From: Epiperipatus broadwayi
Taxonomy: Eukaryota; Onychophora; Udeonychophora; Euonychophora; Peripatidae
Assembly (NCBI GenBank): GCA_028023455.1
Contig: JAQFVV010006638.1
Coordinates: 372,001-436,000 of the forward strand
Direction: 5' to 3'
Length of the DNA: 64,000 nucleotides
Shown here: positions 36,301 to 48,663 of the stretch, one piece after another
Layout of the letters: each line of letters starts with the position of its first letter
Position numbering within the stretch: position 1 is the first letter of the stretch
Program-made: the position numbers and the translations under genes
Notes under the pieces: generated by a model
Seen by the model: only the letters and a program-made list of their open reading frames with translations
What the model was told of the DNA's origin: nothing
Databases searched by the model: none

Positions 36301-36500
36301 TTGGTTATTATTTCAACTACATGAAATGATTTATTATGAGCTGGAAAGTACCATATGTGTGTATGTAAAATTTTGTTTTTAAAAACAGTTTCTAATTATT
36401 ATTTTTTTGAAATTGATTGAATTAATTATCAAAGCTTCATCATCTGTGTATGTGTATATTTCAAAGAAGTATGTGTACATTCTGTATAATTTTTATTCCA
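33351..36500. other. AT-rich DNA with a duplicated 27-bp block
   Basis: A TA tract lies at 33354-33385. The block GTGAACCCCAGTTTGTGGAT(CCACCA) occurs at about 35077 and again at about 35638, 561 bp apart. On the minus strand both encode a WWIHKLGFT-type peptide, so they may be ends of two copies of one unidentified repeat. A G-run (12 G) lies at about 36240. The small open frames (33705-33893, 34067-34282, 35055-35255, 35628-35915) have no recognisable domains. Confidence 0.4.
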
Positions 36501-36502
<2 letters not shown>

Positions 36503-36537
<35 letters not shown>

Positions 36538-36539
36538 AA

Positions 36540-36590
<51 letters not shown>

Positions 36591-36612
36591 TTATAAATAA
36601 ATATTAAAAAAT
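36503..36612. repeat. TA microsatellites forming a large near-palindrome
   Basis: Two TA runs (about 36504-36533 and 36551-36586). The second is bracketed by TTTTAATATTTATTTATA and TTTATAAATAAATATTAAAA, which are near-perfect reverse complements. This is another cruciform-prone TA locus like that at 7853. Confidence 0.7.
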
Positions 36613-36898
36613 AGTGTACTTAAAAGTTTATAAAAAATATATCTATAAACGTCACTTAAGAGCACTTTCAACTATCCTTGTAGTTTTGGTCAACTAATAA
36701 TTTGATAGGTCAACTTTCCTATAATTTCATGATGTTAACATTCCCATAATTCTGTGATCTTAATGTTTGCTGCTTGCCTATTGATTAAATCTTGCTTGTA
36801 TTTATGTATTAACATACTTTTCTTATTTTTTCTTTAATTATTATTTCTTTCAATTTCCAATATTATTTTATTACTATAATTAAAATCAAAACCATATA

Positions 36899-37850
36899 TA
36901 CACCTGGATCTCGTTTTACGCGATAGATAGGTTCCTCAGAAAACACGCGCAAACAAAATAGTACAAAAATATACATAACTTACATTGAAAAAGGGGGGAT
37001 GCAGACTATGATTTTTCAAAATTTGCATAAAAGCAAAGCACCAACGCAAAACTACTTTAAAATTCGTGCAAAAAAAAATAAGGAAATAAAATATGACTAA
37101 TAAAATATTTTAAATTTGAAAAAAATTGATACAAGACACACTTTTTTTAACTATAATATTTAATTTTATTCAAAACAATATATTTTTATGCATAATTTAC
37201 AGTAATTTATATTTTTTATACACATTTTATTTATTATCATGTTTTTCCCGTAAACAGGTTCGTTTGCAAACTGATAAAAAAATCAGATTCTTCACAAGAT
37301 GAAATGTAACTAGCACCAACGTCACTCTCATGTTGTGTTAATTAATGGTTTTCTGGTGACAACGTAATTAGTAATTAATCTAACAACTAAAAATTAAATT
37401 CTTATTTTTGTCTTTAATTTTCAATTTTAATTGTGCCCACTGCTATTACTCACTTTTTAAAAATAAATGATTAATAATTGATTACGTTTTTTTTTTTTAA
37501 AAGCAAAAACAGAATGTGATTTAAAATGCAAAATTAACACGCACAATGTTTGAACAAATTTACATTATAATCTTGTAAAATTTAATGTGTGTATACATAA
37601 AATGTGGAAATCATGATTTTAATTTCATTATTGCATAAAATCTTACTATTATAAAGCACTGAAAATATTGAAATTACTAAGTTAAAAGTCGAATTTCAAT
37701 AATGTGCTATTACTTTCAATATAATGTAAGTGTGCAAAATTTATTATTTAAAGTAATAGCGCAATATCGGAGTTTGACTTCCGGTGAAACACGAATCGCG
37801 TAACTTTAAAATCATGTTAAATAAGTCTGCGTAAAAAGAGACCCAGGTAT
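36899..37850. mobile_element. MITE of about 0.95 kb with terminal inverted repeats
   Basis: The left end CACCTGGATCTCGTTTTACG (36901 on) is matched in reverse by CGTAAAAAGAGACCCAGGTA ending at about 37849. No transposase or long ORF lies inside, so it is a non-autonomous DNA transposon candidate. The flanks are TATA on the left and TACATAA on the right, compatible with a TA or longer AT target duplication, but the exact boundary is ambiguous by 1-3 bases. A second related motif (ATCGCGTAACTTTAAAATC) lies just inside the right end. Superfamily not assigned. Confidence 0.6.
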
Positions 37851-38546
<696 letters not shown>

Positions 38547-38624
38547 CATGAAAAGATAATAAAAGAAAAAAATGAACAATACATAGTTCAAATAATATCA
38601 CAACACAAATATGCAAAAAAGGGT

Positions 38625-39605
38625 TCGTCTACATGGCAAACTGCACTGATATATATAAAAATGTAATCAACTCAGTTATTAAACACAAAAAATATGCACC
38701 AATAGTAGTGCAATTAGATTTTGAGAGTGCTTTTAATTCAGTGTCAATAAAATCATGATTAAATCAATTAAAAAAACACAGATTCTTATATCAATATTAT
38801 ATACAATATCCAATTTGCTTGTAAATAGAGATGTCACTCTCAATGGATGATCTGCATCATCATTATATCTTAGCTGATCAATCCTGCAAGGTTCTCCACT
38901 AAGTGCACTGCCATTCACCTTTTATTTAAACCCCTTACTAGAGAAAATCAATAAAAAATCCAAGGAATTCAAGTAACAAATACAAATACATACATCCCCT
39001 GCATACCTTATATGGATGATGGCACAGTATTTCTAAACTCAAAGAAGCAATACAGATACTACAACAAATAATAGAAGACTACACAACAAAAGTCATTTTA
39101 AAAATTATTATCAATAAGTCAGCAGCATGGGAAATATATACAGGGAAAATGTACACAAATTTATCAAGGTAGACCCAGTATTTTTCTGGGGTTTCCTTTC
39201 CACTTGGGAATGAGTCAGATGAGAAGAAATATACAAAATAAGCTCAAATCCTGAAGCAGGCAGAATCATAGTCTCACTCTCCAGATTGTATCTCTCAATC
39301 TTTGCAAAAGTATCTCTATATAATCAATGTGTAATGACCAAAATAGCATACTACTTGCCAATAATTACTTTTACAAAACAATTTATAAAGTCAATTAATT
39401 TAGAATATAATAAAGCACTATGGAACAGAAACATAGTAGCAATTTCAATAAAACAACTAAACCAATGAACAAAATGGAATGGCCTTGGACTGAATGCAAT
39501 ACAAACTTTCTGCACACAAAAAGTAGCAAATCTACTGATTAAACAAGGCAAAACTCTCCATACTGCAGTGCCAACCAGAATAATCAATGGATTCCAGAAG
39601 GCTTG
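38625..39605 (+). pseudogene. LINE (non-LTR) reverse transcriptase remnant
   Basis: The frame from about 38628 reads VYMANCTDIYKNVINSVIKH and then VVQLDFESAFNSVS, matching RT motif A with its catalytic Asp. A shifted frame gives GSPLSALPFTFYLNPLLEKI (motif B region, 38882 on). Another gives PYMDDGTVFLNSKKQ at about 39006, the motif C catalytic pair. After that come LYNQCVMTKIAYYLPI (39310 on) and WNGLGLNAIQTFCTQKVANLL (39477 on). These are broken by several stops and frameshifts. YMDD is less common than YADD in LINEs. Clade not assigned. The N-terminal endonuclease is not seen. Confidence 0.6.
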
Positions 39606-39820
39606 TGCATAAAATCCCTATCTGGTGCCTAATCATCCAATATCACTAGACTAGTTTCTGGCTTGTGTCCTTCATCAGTCAGAAGCCTTAGATCTGAGAG
39701 CACTGCACCTAGATCTTAGGATCTAATGCACCCCTCCAGCACAAGCCTTCTGGCATCCATTTATTGCTCTTGTTGACACAGGGTAGCACTACTGTATGGA
39801 GAGTCTTGCCTTGTTTAATA
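39541..39820. repeat. Inverted repeat at LINE remnant 3' side
   Basis: AAACAAGGCAAAACTCTCCA (39541 on) through GAAGGCTTGTGC (39609) is reverse-complemented by GCACAAGCCTTCTGG (39739) through ACTCTCCATAC-type sequence and GCCTTGTTT (39819). Arms are about 70-80 bp around a loop of about 130 bp. The left arm overlaps the end of the RT remnant, so the right arm is probably an inverted duplicate or an inverted second copy of the LINE. Confidence 0.65.
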
Positions 39821-39958
39821 ACCATTATGTGCTAGTATAAGAGATAGTGATCATGTGATGTTTAGTGATTTAAATCCACTGATTGTTATATTTAGAAGTT
39901 TCCCAAACATATAGCAAAAACTAGAAATCACATCCATTGACGAAACCTCTCCCATAGA

Positions 39959-40066
<108 letters not shown>

Positions 40067-40742
40067 GGTTTGGCAAGCAGCAGCTTCACAGGTGTTTTTT
40101 TCATTAGGAGTTGGATTTGGTCCAATAATTACTTATAGTAGTTATAATACTTTTCGTTTTCGAATGATCAAGTAAGTATATTTTCATTTGTTTTTAATTT
40201 GATGATACACATACACACAAAATTATATATGCCAATTTTAACATTTTTATTGATTCGATAGGAGGTAAATATTGATAATGATTGAGTAAATATGTGGCTA
40301 ATTAGAACAAATAATTTTAAGGAGATAAAATTAATATTGCAGCTTCTAAACATGATGTGGGACATATACAGATTTTTGTTTTCAAAAAGTTTACTTTTAT
40401 TTTGAAAAACACTTGATATATAAATATCAAAGATGAAGTGTCCATGTTTTGAAAGGAATAAGTGCATCAGTAGAAAAATTCACTAAAACTTTCAAAAGCT
40501 TTAATTAAACTTCAAATTAAAAAATTCACTTTCAATTTTTTTTACCAACAGTTCAATTGTTTTATATACACAAAGAATCAATTTGACCTATGCATTCTCC
40601 TTGATTATAAGAAGTTCAAGCAATGTTAATATCTAATTTACAGTAATCTTTTAAAAATGTGAAAAAGAGTTGGAAGATAAAAATATATTGATAATATATT
40701 CTCTGATTTACAGATAAGAGAGTTTCAGATTTTTGTAGATGT

Positions 40743-40776
40743 GTGTAATATATATATATATATATATATATATATT

Positions 40777-40822
<46 letters not shown>
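40743..40822. repeat. Palindromic TA locus beside the Penelope-like element
   Basis: GTGTAATA, then TA repeat, then TATTACAC forms a perfect palindrome (40743-40780), followed by another TA run to about 40820. It marks the left edge of the Penelope-like element. Confidence 0.8.
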
Positions 40823-40823
<1 letters not shown>

Positions 40824-40911
40824 GTTTTCACTGTTATATGATGTAGATAATACAATGTTTTTGGGTATGAACTGTGTATTATTTTGCATTACAATCTGAT
40901 AGTTCTATGGA

Positions 40912-41421
40912 CTAGCAACTGCCATTATCAAGGTTAACTTTTGAAAAAACAATTTCATTAGATCTCAAAGAATAAAATGACTCAGTGTGAAATGAGAAGC
41001 GAGATTCAACTTGAAGTAGTTCAGAATTCACAATATGAGGCTTATCAAAATGTTTATTTCCCTCAGTTTTTCCACCTATTAATTTCAAGTTAATATTAGA
41101 TAAAATGAGAGATTTCCACATAGCTAGAATATGTTGTGCTTCACCAGCCCTATTTAAACTAGTAGGTCTCTTTAATATTTCAATTGACTCTCTCATGTTT
41201 CTTAAATCATATCGTTCCAAAATTGCAAGTATTTTTGTATTGTCAAAATCAGATCTGTGACCAATTTCTAAAAAATGAGAAGTAAAAACAGATGTGCTAA
41301 TTTTTTGATTAAAAATATTTTTATGTTCCTTAATTCTGACATTTATTTGTCTAATAGAATAACCCACATAGCTTCTTGAGCACTGCAAACATTGAATTTC
41401 ATAAACTCCTTGGTGTTCCAA
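40912..41421 (-). pseudogene. Penelope-type GIY-YIG endonuclease remnant
   Basis: A 169-codon frame begins GVYEIQCLQCSRSYVGYS and continues RIKEHK, FTSHFLEIGHRSDF and RNMRESIEI. These match the GIY..YVG half-motifs, the catalytic-region Arg, the H-x-x-x-GH block and the final Glu of the GIY-YIG nuclease fused to Penelope RTs. The first half-motif is GVY, as often in this family. The frame joining it to the RT (41427-41630, containing LPYIKGFTNKISRRLS) is out of register, so the fusion is broken. This domain alone looks nearly intact. Confidence 0.8.
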
Positions 41422-41577
41422 AAATATTATGTTTTTAGGTTTATATAAAAATCACCATTTTTTTTGCCAGTAGAAAAAGTAGTCTTTATATTAAAACAAG
41501 ATAGTCTTCTACTGATTTTATTAGTAAACCCTTTAATGTAAGGTAAAATTACTCTATTAAAAGAGGAATTGTCAATT

Positions 41578-42523
41578 CTATTCTCTTTTTTTTTTAGTAT
41601 TAATGTTATGTAAAGCCTTACATGTGACATTTTTATTATAATTATTAAAAAGTAGAATATTTTGTGTAAGTTCTATTTCTTGAGTAAGATGTTCTTTATC
41701 AGATAAATTATAAGCTTTACTCAAAAGATTTTTTGCTACAGAAAAAATGTATACAGGATTATGATGAGAATTAAAATCAAAATATATGTTTGTATGGGTG
41801 GATTTTCTGTAAACTGATATTGATAATGTTTCATCACATTTTCTTCCAATTAAAATATCTAGAAAAGAAATTGATCTGTTATTTTCTACTTCCATAGTAA
41901 ATTTAATATTTGGATGCGAATTATTTATAAAAACAAGAAAAGAATTTAAGGCATCAATGCCATGAGGCCATATGAAAAAAGTATCATCCACATTTCTAAG
42001 CCAGATAGATGGTATTTTAGTAGCTGTACATAATACTTGACTTTCAAAATTATCCATGAAAAGATCAGCAATTACAGGTGACAGTGGAGAAACCCATAGA
42101 AAGTCTTTTAATTTGTTTAAACTTTTTATAATTATAAAGAAAATATGTATTTTCAAGGCAATGTTTTGCTAATGGAATTATAAAATCAGGTAAATTATTG
42201 TTGTGTGCTATTACACTTAATGCTTCTTCAACCGGAATATTAGTAAACATAGAAAAAACATGAAAACTAACCAATAAATCAGTTTCAGTCAGTTTTAAGT
42301 TTTTAATTATAGAAATAAAATGACTTGAATTTTTAATTCTTAATGGAATCCTGTCTGCTAATGGTTGTAAACATTGGGCTAAATATCGAGCCAAAGGATG
42401 TGTGGGAGAACCTATAGCACACACAATCAGTTGCAATCGTATCTCAGGTTTATGAATTTTAGGCAAACCATAAAATTTAGGATATAATGAAAAACCTTCC
42501 CTTGAAGAAATTTTAATTTTCAT
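41578..42523 (-). pseudogene. Penelope-type reverse transcriptase remnant
   Basis: Two overlapping frames carry FYGLPKIHKP (about 42480), LVSFHVFSMFTNIP (motif A, about 42240), SPLSPVIADLFM (about 42080), RNVDDTFF (motif C, about 41985), FLDILIGR and VYRKSTHTNIYFDFNSHH (about 41800). These are typical Penelope RT landmarks. In motif A the expected catalytic Asp (SFDV) is His (codon 42260-42262), and the RYVDD Tyr is Asn. With a frameshift near 42100, the enzyme would be dead. Confidence 0.8.
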
Positions 42524-42628
42524 ATCTTCATCTATACTAAAAAACTAGATTAGACATTTTGTCTTTTTCTCTAAATATGTCAGAGGATCTCTAATAATTT
42601 TTATAAGTTCCATCATATATATATATAT

Positions 42629-43707
42629 TGAAGCAATCAATGTCTAATCATCATCGAAACTTCATGTTTCACCATCTATACTAGTCCGCAATTCTGACTT
42701 TGTTATAAATATATGCTATTCACCCACACACTGTATGCATAATGGTTAGAGAAATTAATAAAATTAAAACTATTTAGTAAAGTAAAACAGTGATGTGTGT
42801 GATGCAGTGGTGTGTGTGATGCGTATATATATGAATGAAGCAATAATGTTATTAATGTGTATTGCTGACAACTAAACATTTTTCTTTATATAATTGTAAA
42901 TTTTATTGTTATATCTATATGTATTTAATTAAACTATTTAATGTGACAACAAAGAAGAATGGGGGAGGCCTGAAATGCTAAAATAATCTTTGTTTAAATT
43001 CACCTTGTTGCCTTTAATTAAAATTGTCAATCGCAAGATCGAAAACAAATCGTTTATCAGTTGATGTCAAATGATTTAAAATAGCTAAAAACGATATTTT
43101 GAGCCTTATCTGTATAAAAACATGTTGTTAATTAAATGTTGTCTGAAAAGGGATTATAGAGATAGGGTTGGTATATGAAATTGCATTCTGGGTGGTATTA
43201 AAATATTATAAAAGGAACCACAGAAAAAAAAGGACTTTTTAGTTACATTCAGTTTTTAGTTGAGTTCAGAGGAGTTTTTAGTGAGTTGAGTTTAATTACT
43301 TAAGAAGCCAACATAAGTTCTGCATGATGAAGCATGAGTAGTGGAGCCATCTGCCTCTCATTTTCTCTCGGAGAACTGTCTACCAGCCATCAAAATTCCA
43401 GCTGACTGGCCATATAAGACAATGTAGAATTGCCAATCAACCTGCCTGCCTGCCGCTATGCTGATATCTTAGGTAAAATCATGTAATTTAGATCTGCCTT
43501 AATACGAACATGCATGGGTGATTTATAATTAGTAGATAAATTAAGTCATAGATCCATTTATGATGTTTTGCTAGTTTTGCTCATAAACTCTCTCTCTATA
43601 ATCCTTTATTAATAAATACTTATGTAATTCTAAATATATGTTGGCTTTCATGCTTAATTTTTGTTATAACTTTATGCAGCTCAATTAAATGTATACAACT
43701 TATTTTG

Positions 43708-43742
<35 letters not shown>

Positions 43743-43757
43743 AAATATTATGTAAAC

Positions 43758-43798
<41 letters not shown>

Positions 43799-45514
43799 TT
43801 CTCTAATATGTCAGTATCAATCAATCTCGCAACTTTAATTAAATTCATTAGTAAAATTATATTCATTTGTTTATTTAAAATAGAAATCGTTTGCTAGGTT
43901 GGTTGAATACCTAAAAGTATTTTATTATGGTTGCTTATTTTATTTGTTTAGTTGCCTTTATAAAAGATCGTGACAATATGAAATTCTATTTTTTTTCTTA
44001 CCATTGCCTGAAGGGTGAATTCTACCAGTTAATATGTATTTGGCAATCGATTCTTTAAATATAAATGTTGTTAGTTTAATAATATTATAAATAGAAGCAT
44101 TATTATTCATTATGATTAGTTAAATGATTCAGAATTGAAAGCAGATTATTGCGCAAGAGGTTAGACCATTTCCAAACTTTAAATAATATTTTAAAATTAT
44201 ATAAACATTGCTGGCATACAGTTTCTTTTATTCTGATATTTTATTTTTCCATTTCTTGATTGCTTTGTCATTGGGGCATCGGAAGTATGAAGCTCTCATC
44301 CTATTTTTCAAAACCGTTCGTAATCAGAGACAGTACTCTCTCTGTGGAATGTAAGGTTTATGAGGATTATGTGCTGCGGATGGCAGTACATAATGATCTG
44401 CGGTATCAAACTCAGCCTCTCCTTTGATATCACTCCACCAGAATGCACAGACATATCAAATCTAAGTTTGTCTCAAGTATTCTTTTTAATGATAAAATAT
44501 CCAATCGCCATGAGGCCTTATATCATTATTGTATGCTAGTATGGTTAATTTGCTCTTGAATTTGATCATCCGTCCGTCTAATCTTAGTAAGTCACAATGA
44601 TGTATTAAAGATAATGATTCATTTCGTAAAATGCGTTCAGTATGTTGATTTTAAAACTGCTTTCATTTACAAAAACTTTATCGATTCCCAGAGACGTAAA
44701 TCAATTTGTATAATTTATTCTCGTAAATATTGTGCATTGTTTGTTTCTTATGTATACTTATTCTAAAGATGCTATGTCCAAACAATGCCTGTCAAACATA
44801 TGTAATGATTTTAAGATTGTAAATAAATGATTGAGACCATACATTTATATTTATTTGTCAAAATGATTAATGTTAAATTATCATGTAACCATCTGTAATC
44901 CGAATCTATTCCGATCTTGTAGATTATTTTGTACATCCACAACATTTTATTTGTAAACATTTGTAAATTGGCATATCAACCCCGCACAACTTATAGCATA
45001 TTCTATAAAATTATATTCATGAAATAATTGATGTAAAAGGGATTTTTATAAAACAAATCCCAAGTTTTCAAAATGTATAAGGTCACTCCAAGCATGAAAC
45101 AATTTTGTAACATATTTATGCATTCGTTTAATATTAATTAAATATATATAATTTCATGTAAATCCTGGTTTGTTTTGAATTATTTCTAATTAGTATTTAG
45201 AATTATTTCTTTAGCTAATAGCTTAGCATTAATGAAAATAACTATAATAAATGTAATTCCTGGGCTACTCCGACTACGATCATCATCATCAGTTTGATCT
45301 TATGCTCTTCTGCTTTGCTTCTGGACACAGATTTAAAATAATTTTACTGTGTCATTAGAATTGTTGTTCATTGGTTCAGAGAATCGAAGTATAGGTAAAT
45401 AGGTTAGAATTCAGGATTGCTCCAGACCTGTGTATCTCGAGCATGATCAGATTCCAGGTACTTTTGCTTAGGATTTGAATCTTGTTAAGTGAGCATACTA
45501 TTTTGACCGGTACA
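42629..45514 (+). repeat. Element C 5' LTR
   Basis: 2886 bp, matched over its length by 48664-51492. A TATAAAAG box is at 43207-43214 and an AATAAA poly-A signal at 43611-43616, about 400 bp apart. This gives U3 about 0.6 kb, R about 0.4 kb and a very long U5 of about 1.9 kb. Two internal TA runs (about 43711-43790) differ in length from the 3' LTR. Confidence 0.85.
43207..43265 (+). promoter_or_regulatory. Candidate element C core promoter
   Basis: TATAAAAG (43207-43214) with possible initiators TTTAGTTA and TTCAGTTT 33-43 bases downstream. The same arrangement is kept in the 3' LTR (TATAAAAG at 49246-49253). A GTTTTTAGT-type repeat follows. Confidence 0.4.
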
Positions 45515-45535
45515 GTGGATTTTTTTTTCCGGGCT

Positions 45536-45556
45536 TGGCTTCCCAAGTGGGGCATT
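45536..45556 (+). promoter_or_regulatory. Element C primer-binding site candidate
   Basis: TGGCTTCCCAAGTGGGGC matches the tRNA-Lys-type site TGGCGCCCAACGTGGGGC at 14 of 18 positions (reference recalled, not searched). It starts 21 bases after the LTR, more than usual. The element D equivalent (52174) starts 13 bases after its LTR end. Confidence 0.55.
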
Positions 45557-45719
45557 GATATAAATACCCACATACCCTGAGTACTGATTTCTGTTTATAT
45601 GTATGCTTTTAAAAAAAAAGGTTGTAAGAGATCATTGATGATAGATATGTATATTACCTTTCTACCCGAGTTTGTTTTCCGATTTTATATATTATAAAAT
45701 ATGAAAATTTTGTATTAAA

Positions 45720-46640
45720 ACCAATGTCCATGTGTTGCAACCATAAATGTAAATGGTTTTTTGTTGTATCTGGTTTTGCAAATATAGAAAAATATTGTTT
45801 TCTATGTTAATAGCTACAAATGTAAAAATCTTGTTTTAAAAAAGGAAAAGAATTTTGATACCCATGTGTTACAACCATAAGTGATTTTTTTTTGTATCTG
45901 GTTTTATAAATATATAAAATGTGTTTCTTATGTTATATACATAAAAATAAAAATGGTTTGCATATAAAACTCATGTACTTCAGCCATAAGTTATAAACCT
46001 TGATTGTAACAAGGTGCATTTCATGTTTCATTCATTTTCTGTACATTATATATGTAATAGAGTTTATAATGTGTAACAAATACTTAGTTATATTTACTAG
46101 CTGAGTAGCCCAGATGTGTTTGGAATTTTTTATATACTGTTGTCTGGCGCTATATAAATGTTCCAACAGTAATTTAATAAATTATGTATCAAAATGAGTT
46201 CAAACCAGGATGTTAGGTGTTGAGAGAGTGATTAATTATTTTCCACTATTTTGCTATGTATAATTGTAATGAGCAAACATATATGATATTGCTGAAACAA
46301 ATCACTAATCAAATTTTTTTATGTAAGAGTCTATTATAGGGGCAAAAAAACAACCAAAAGTCAAGCAGCAAGGCAGTTTGAATTCCAGTAGATCATACAC
46401 ATACATGTTATGATCAAAAATTTTTACCTGTTATCAGCAGTAGACAGCAGCAACAAAAAATGGCAAAATGAAGACAGTTGAAGAGAGGAGGGGGAGAGGT
46501 GTATATCCTGTATAAAATAAAAGAAGAAAGAAACAAGCCTTATTTTCAAATCATTAGAAGTGACAATACATTTAAAATAAAATAAAAAGAAGAAAGAAAC
46601 AAGCCTTATTTTTCAAATAATTAGAAGTGACAATAAGTTT
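45720..46640 (+). repeat. Tandem repeats in element C leader
   Basis: Roughly three degenerate copies of a unit of about 110 bp (CCATGTGTTRCAACCATAA...TGTATCTGGTTTT) lie between 45720 and 46000. A tandem pair of about 64 bp (AAGAAGAAAGAAACAAGCCT units at about 46520 and 46587) lies just before the ORFs. No coding is seen in this leader. Confidence 0.6.
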
Positions 46641-46710
46641 AAATCAAAATATTAAAATATATTTCACAGAGACATTTCAAAATTGACTATCTTTCAAAAG
46701 AAAAACAAAA

Positions 46711-48378
46711 GTGAATTGTGGAGAAACCATAGGAGCAATTATGCCAGAGCAAAAAAAGCAGATCTTGCAACTCATGCAAGAAATGATGAAACAAAGTCAA
46801 AACCGAGCAGAACAAATGATGAAACACGAAAAAGACCAAGCAGAAAGAGATGCAGATTTTATGGAAGTGATGAAGGAGTTTAGAAGTGATCTTGATTAAT
46901 TAAAAAGTCTAAAATCAAATAATGATCTTACTATCACCCAGGACATACAAGCTGATAGTTTCAAAGATGTACCTGCTCTCAAGCAAAGGGAGACTATTGA
47001 TGCAAGCAAATCCCACCAGGAGAGAAAGCCTCATGAAGCCAGGTCAGCAGAAATGATCGATTTCATCCAAGAAATGAGAGAAGACCGAAGATACTGGTAA
47101 GAAACGATGGCCATAATCCAACATAAAAAAGAAAAGCCATAGAAGATCTGAAACAAAAAATAAGTCATCTCAAAAGAAGCATGAAACCGGTAGTAAATGA
47201 AGAGACAGAAATCAAATTACCACAAGCCATAAGAGATCTAAAGTCATACCAGGAACTAGATTACCAGAATGACAAAAGGAAAATAAATGCAGAATCACCA
47301 GAAATAGTCACCAACACAATTTTGGAAAATACAGTAATGGAAGACATGAAAGTAGTGAATGGAATTGAAGATACTGCAAAGAAGCAGAATGTTAACCAAA
47401 TAGAAAATATGATGAACCAAACAAGAGAACTGGAAAGATTTGAAGATGGTTCTACCTTCGGATCAAAGGATATTGATGCTGAAACCAAAGATAAGACAGT
47501 TTTCATGGAAGCATTTTTAAAAGACAGTAGAGCAGAGGACACAGAACCTCAACCAACTAAAATAAGGTTGGAACCTCATGAGATTATGTTAGTGAATACA
47601 AATTCCAATTCTACTCAACAAAAATGTAAAGAAGTAGATTTGACAGAGATTACTCATAGTCAAAGTTTTACTCTAGCAGATTTAGCTAAAGATGAAACAA
47701 ATACTGAGGAAATAATGATTTCAAAACTCTGCAAGCCAGCCCATCTCAAAGTGGTGATACCAGTTTAGTACATTCTATTAAAGTGGCTGTATCGATGATG
47801 AAAAATATCAATAGAACAATACATACTGCTTTGGATGAGTCTTCTGAAATCATAATTAATAATTCTGAGTTATATTTTGATAATAATTATGAAGATGTTC
47901 TGTGGAAAAGTGATGATAAAGGATTAATGAAAGGATTAATGAAGACATCAAAGTTAAAGTTTAGAAATGATGCTGAATGGCCTCCTGATATCAAAATAAA
48001 AAAAGTGGACAGATCTTTAGTTGTGTGCAATACTGCCCAGTTCAATATTTCCCATAATTATTTATTTATGAAATATGATGAGGAGCTGAACTCATTAAAC
48101 AGAAATGATAAACTTTGTTTTAAAGCATGGACATATGTTGAAAAAAACGGTTTCATAAAAGATGGAGGAAAACTTCTCAACGTCCAAAGTGAATATGTTA
48201 TAATGGATGCATTAGATCACAGAAAGTTAGAGAAATTCTTTTAAAGCCAGATACGTTTAATAATAAAAAATATAATAATATACCAAAGCACAATATTGTG
48301 ACTGCTTTTGATATTTTTGCAAGATATCTAAAAACACATACATATAACCCTTATATACCTCCAGATCCCAGAAAATGA
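46711..48378 (+). pseudogene. Element C gag-like charged ORF set
   Basis: Frame 1 begins at 46711. MPEQKKQILQLMQEMMKQSQ (from 46741) starts a coiled coil of the gag N-terminal type. It stops at 46899 but continues in frame to EMREDRRYW (about 47090), a motif also found in element D (REMREDRKMM, about 53947). Then follow 47181-47768 (195 codons, acidic) and 47783-48244 (153 codons, containing AEWPPDIKIKKVDRSLVVCN). After a frameshift the final frame ends KTHTYNPYIPPDPRK at 48378. No RT, protease, integrase or zinc knuckle was recognised. At least three lesions mean no full protein is made. Confidence 0.55.
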
Positions 48379-48663
48379 AAAAAAAAAAGAAGCAGCAGCC
48401 CTGGATAAACAACATTGAAGACAATGGAAAATGAAAATGGACATTTTCATGTTTGGAATCCTTATACCAAATGTAAAGTAATAATAAGTTGCAACAAGGA
48501 AAAAATGAATGAAAGATTTTGTCATTTCCATACTAGAAACACGATTCAAATAACAGGCAGTTTTTTTATGATCATTTATTAGGGTTGTTTTTCTCACCAA
48601 AATGAGAGTAGACTCCAACTAAGGTATTTTTTATTGATTTTTTGTCATTTTAAGTGGGAAAAA

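Larger units (their letters stand above)
40823..42615 (-). mobile_element. Penelope-like element, 5'-truncated and broken
   Basis: Minus strand, bounded on both sides by TA tracts (40783-40820 and 42615-42628). It contains RT and GIY-YIG endonuclease parts in the usual Penelope order. The N-terminal part of a full Penelope ORF is missing, as the similarity begins near 42600 (LIKIIRDPLTYLEKK) next to the TA run. Several frameshifts, one in a T-run near 41590, make it inactive. No pseudo-LTR was identified. Confidence 0.8.

Noticed and set aside
46683-46883. Basic frame ending RKRPSRKRCRFYGSDEGV
   Set aside because: Out of frame with the gag-like coiled-coil frame at 46711, which continues beyond its stop with related sequence.
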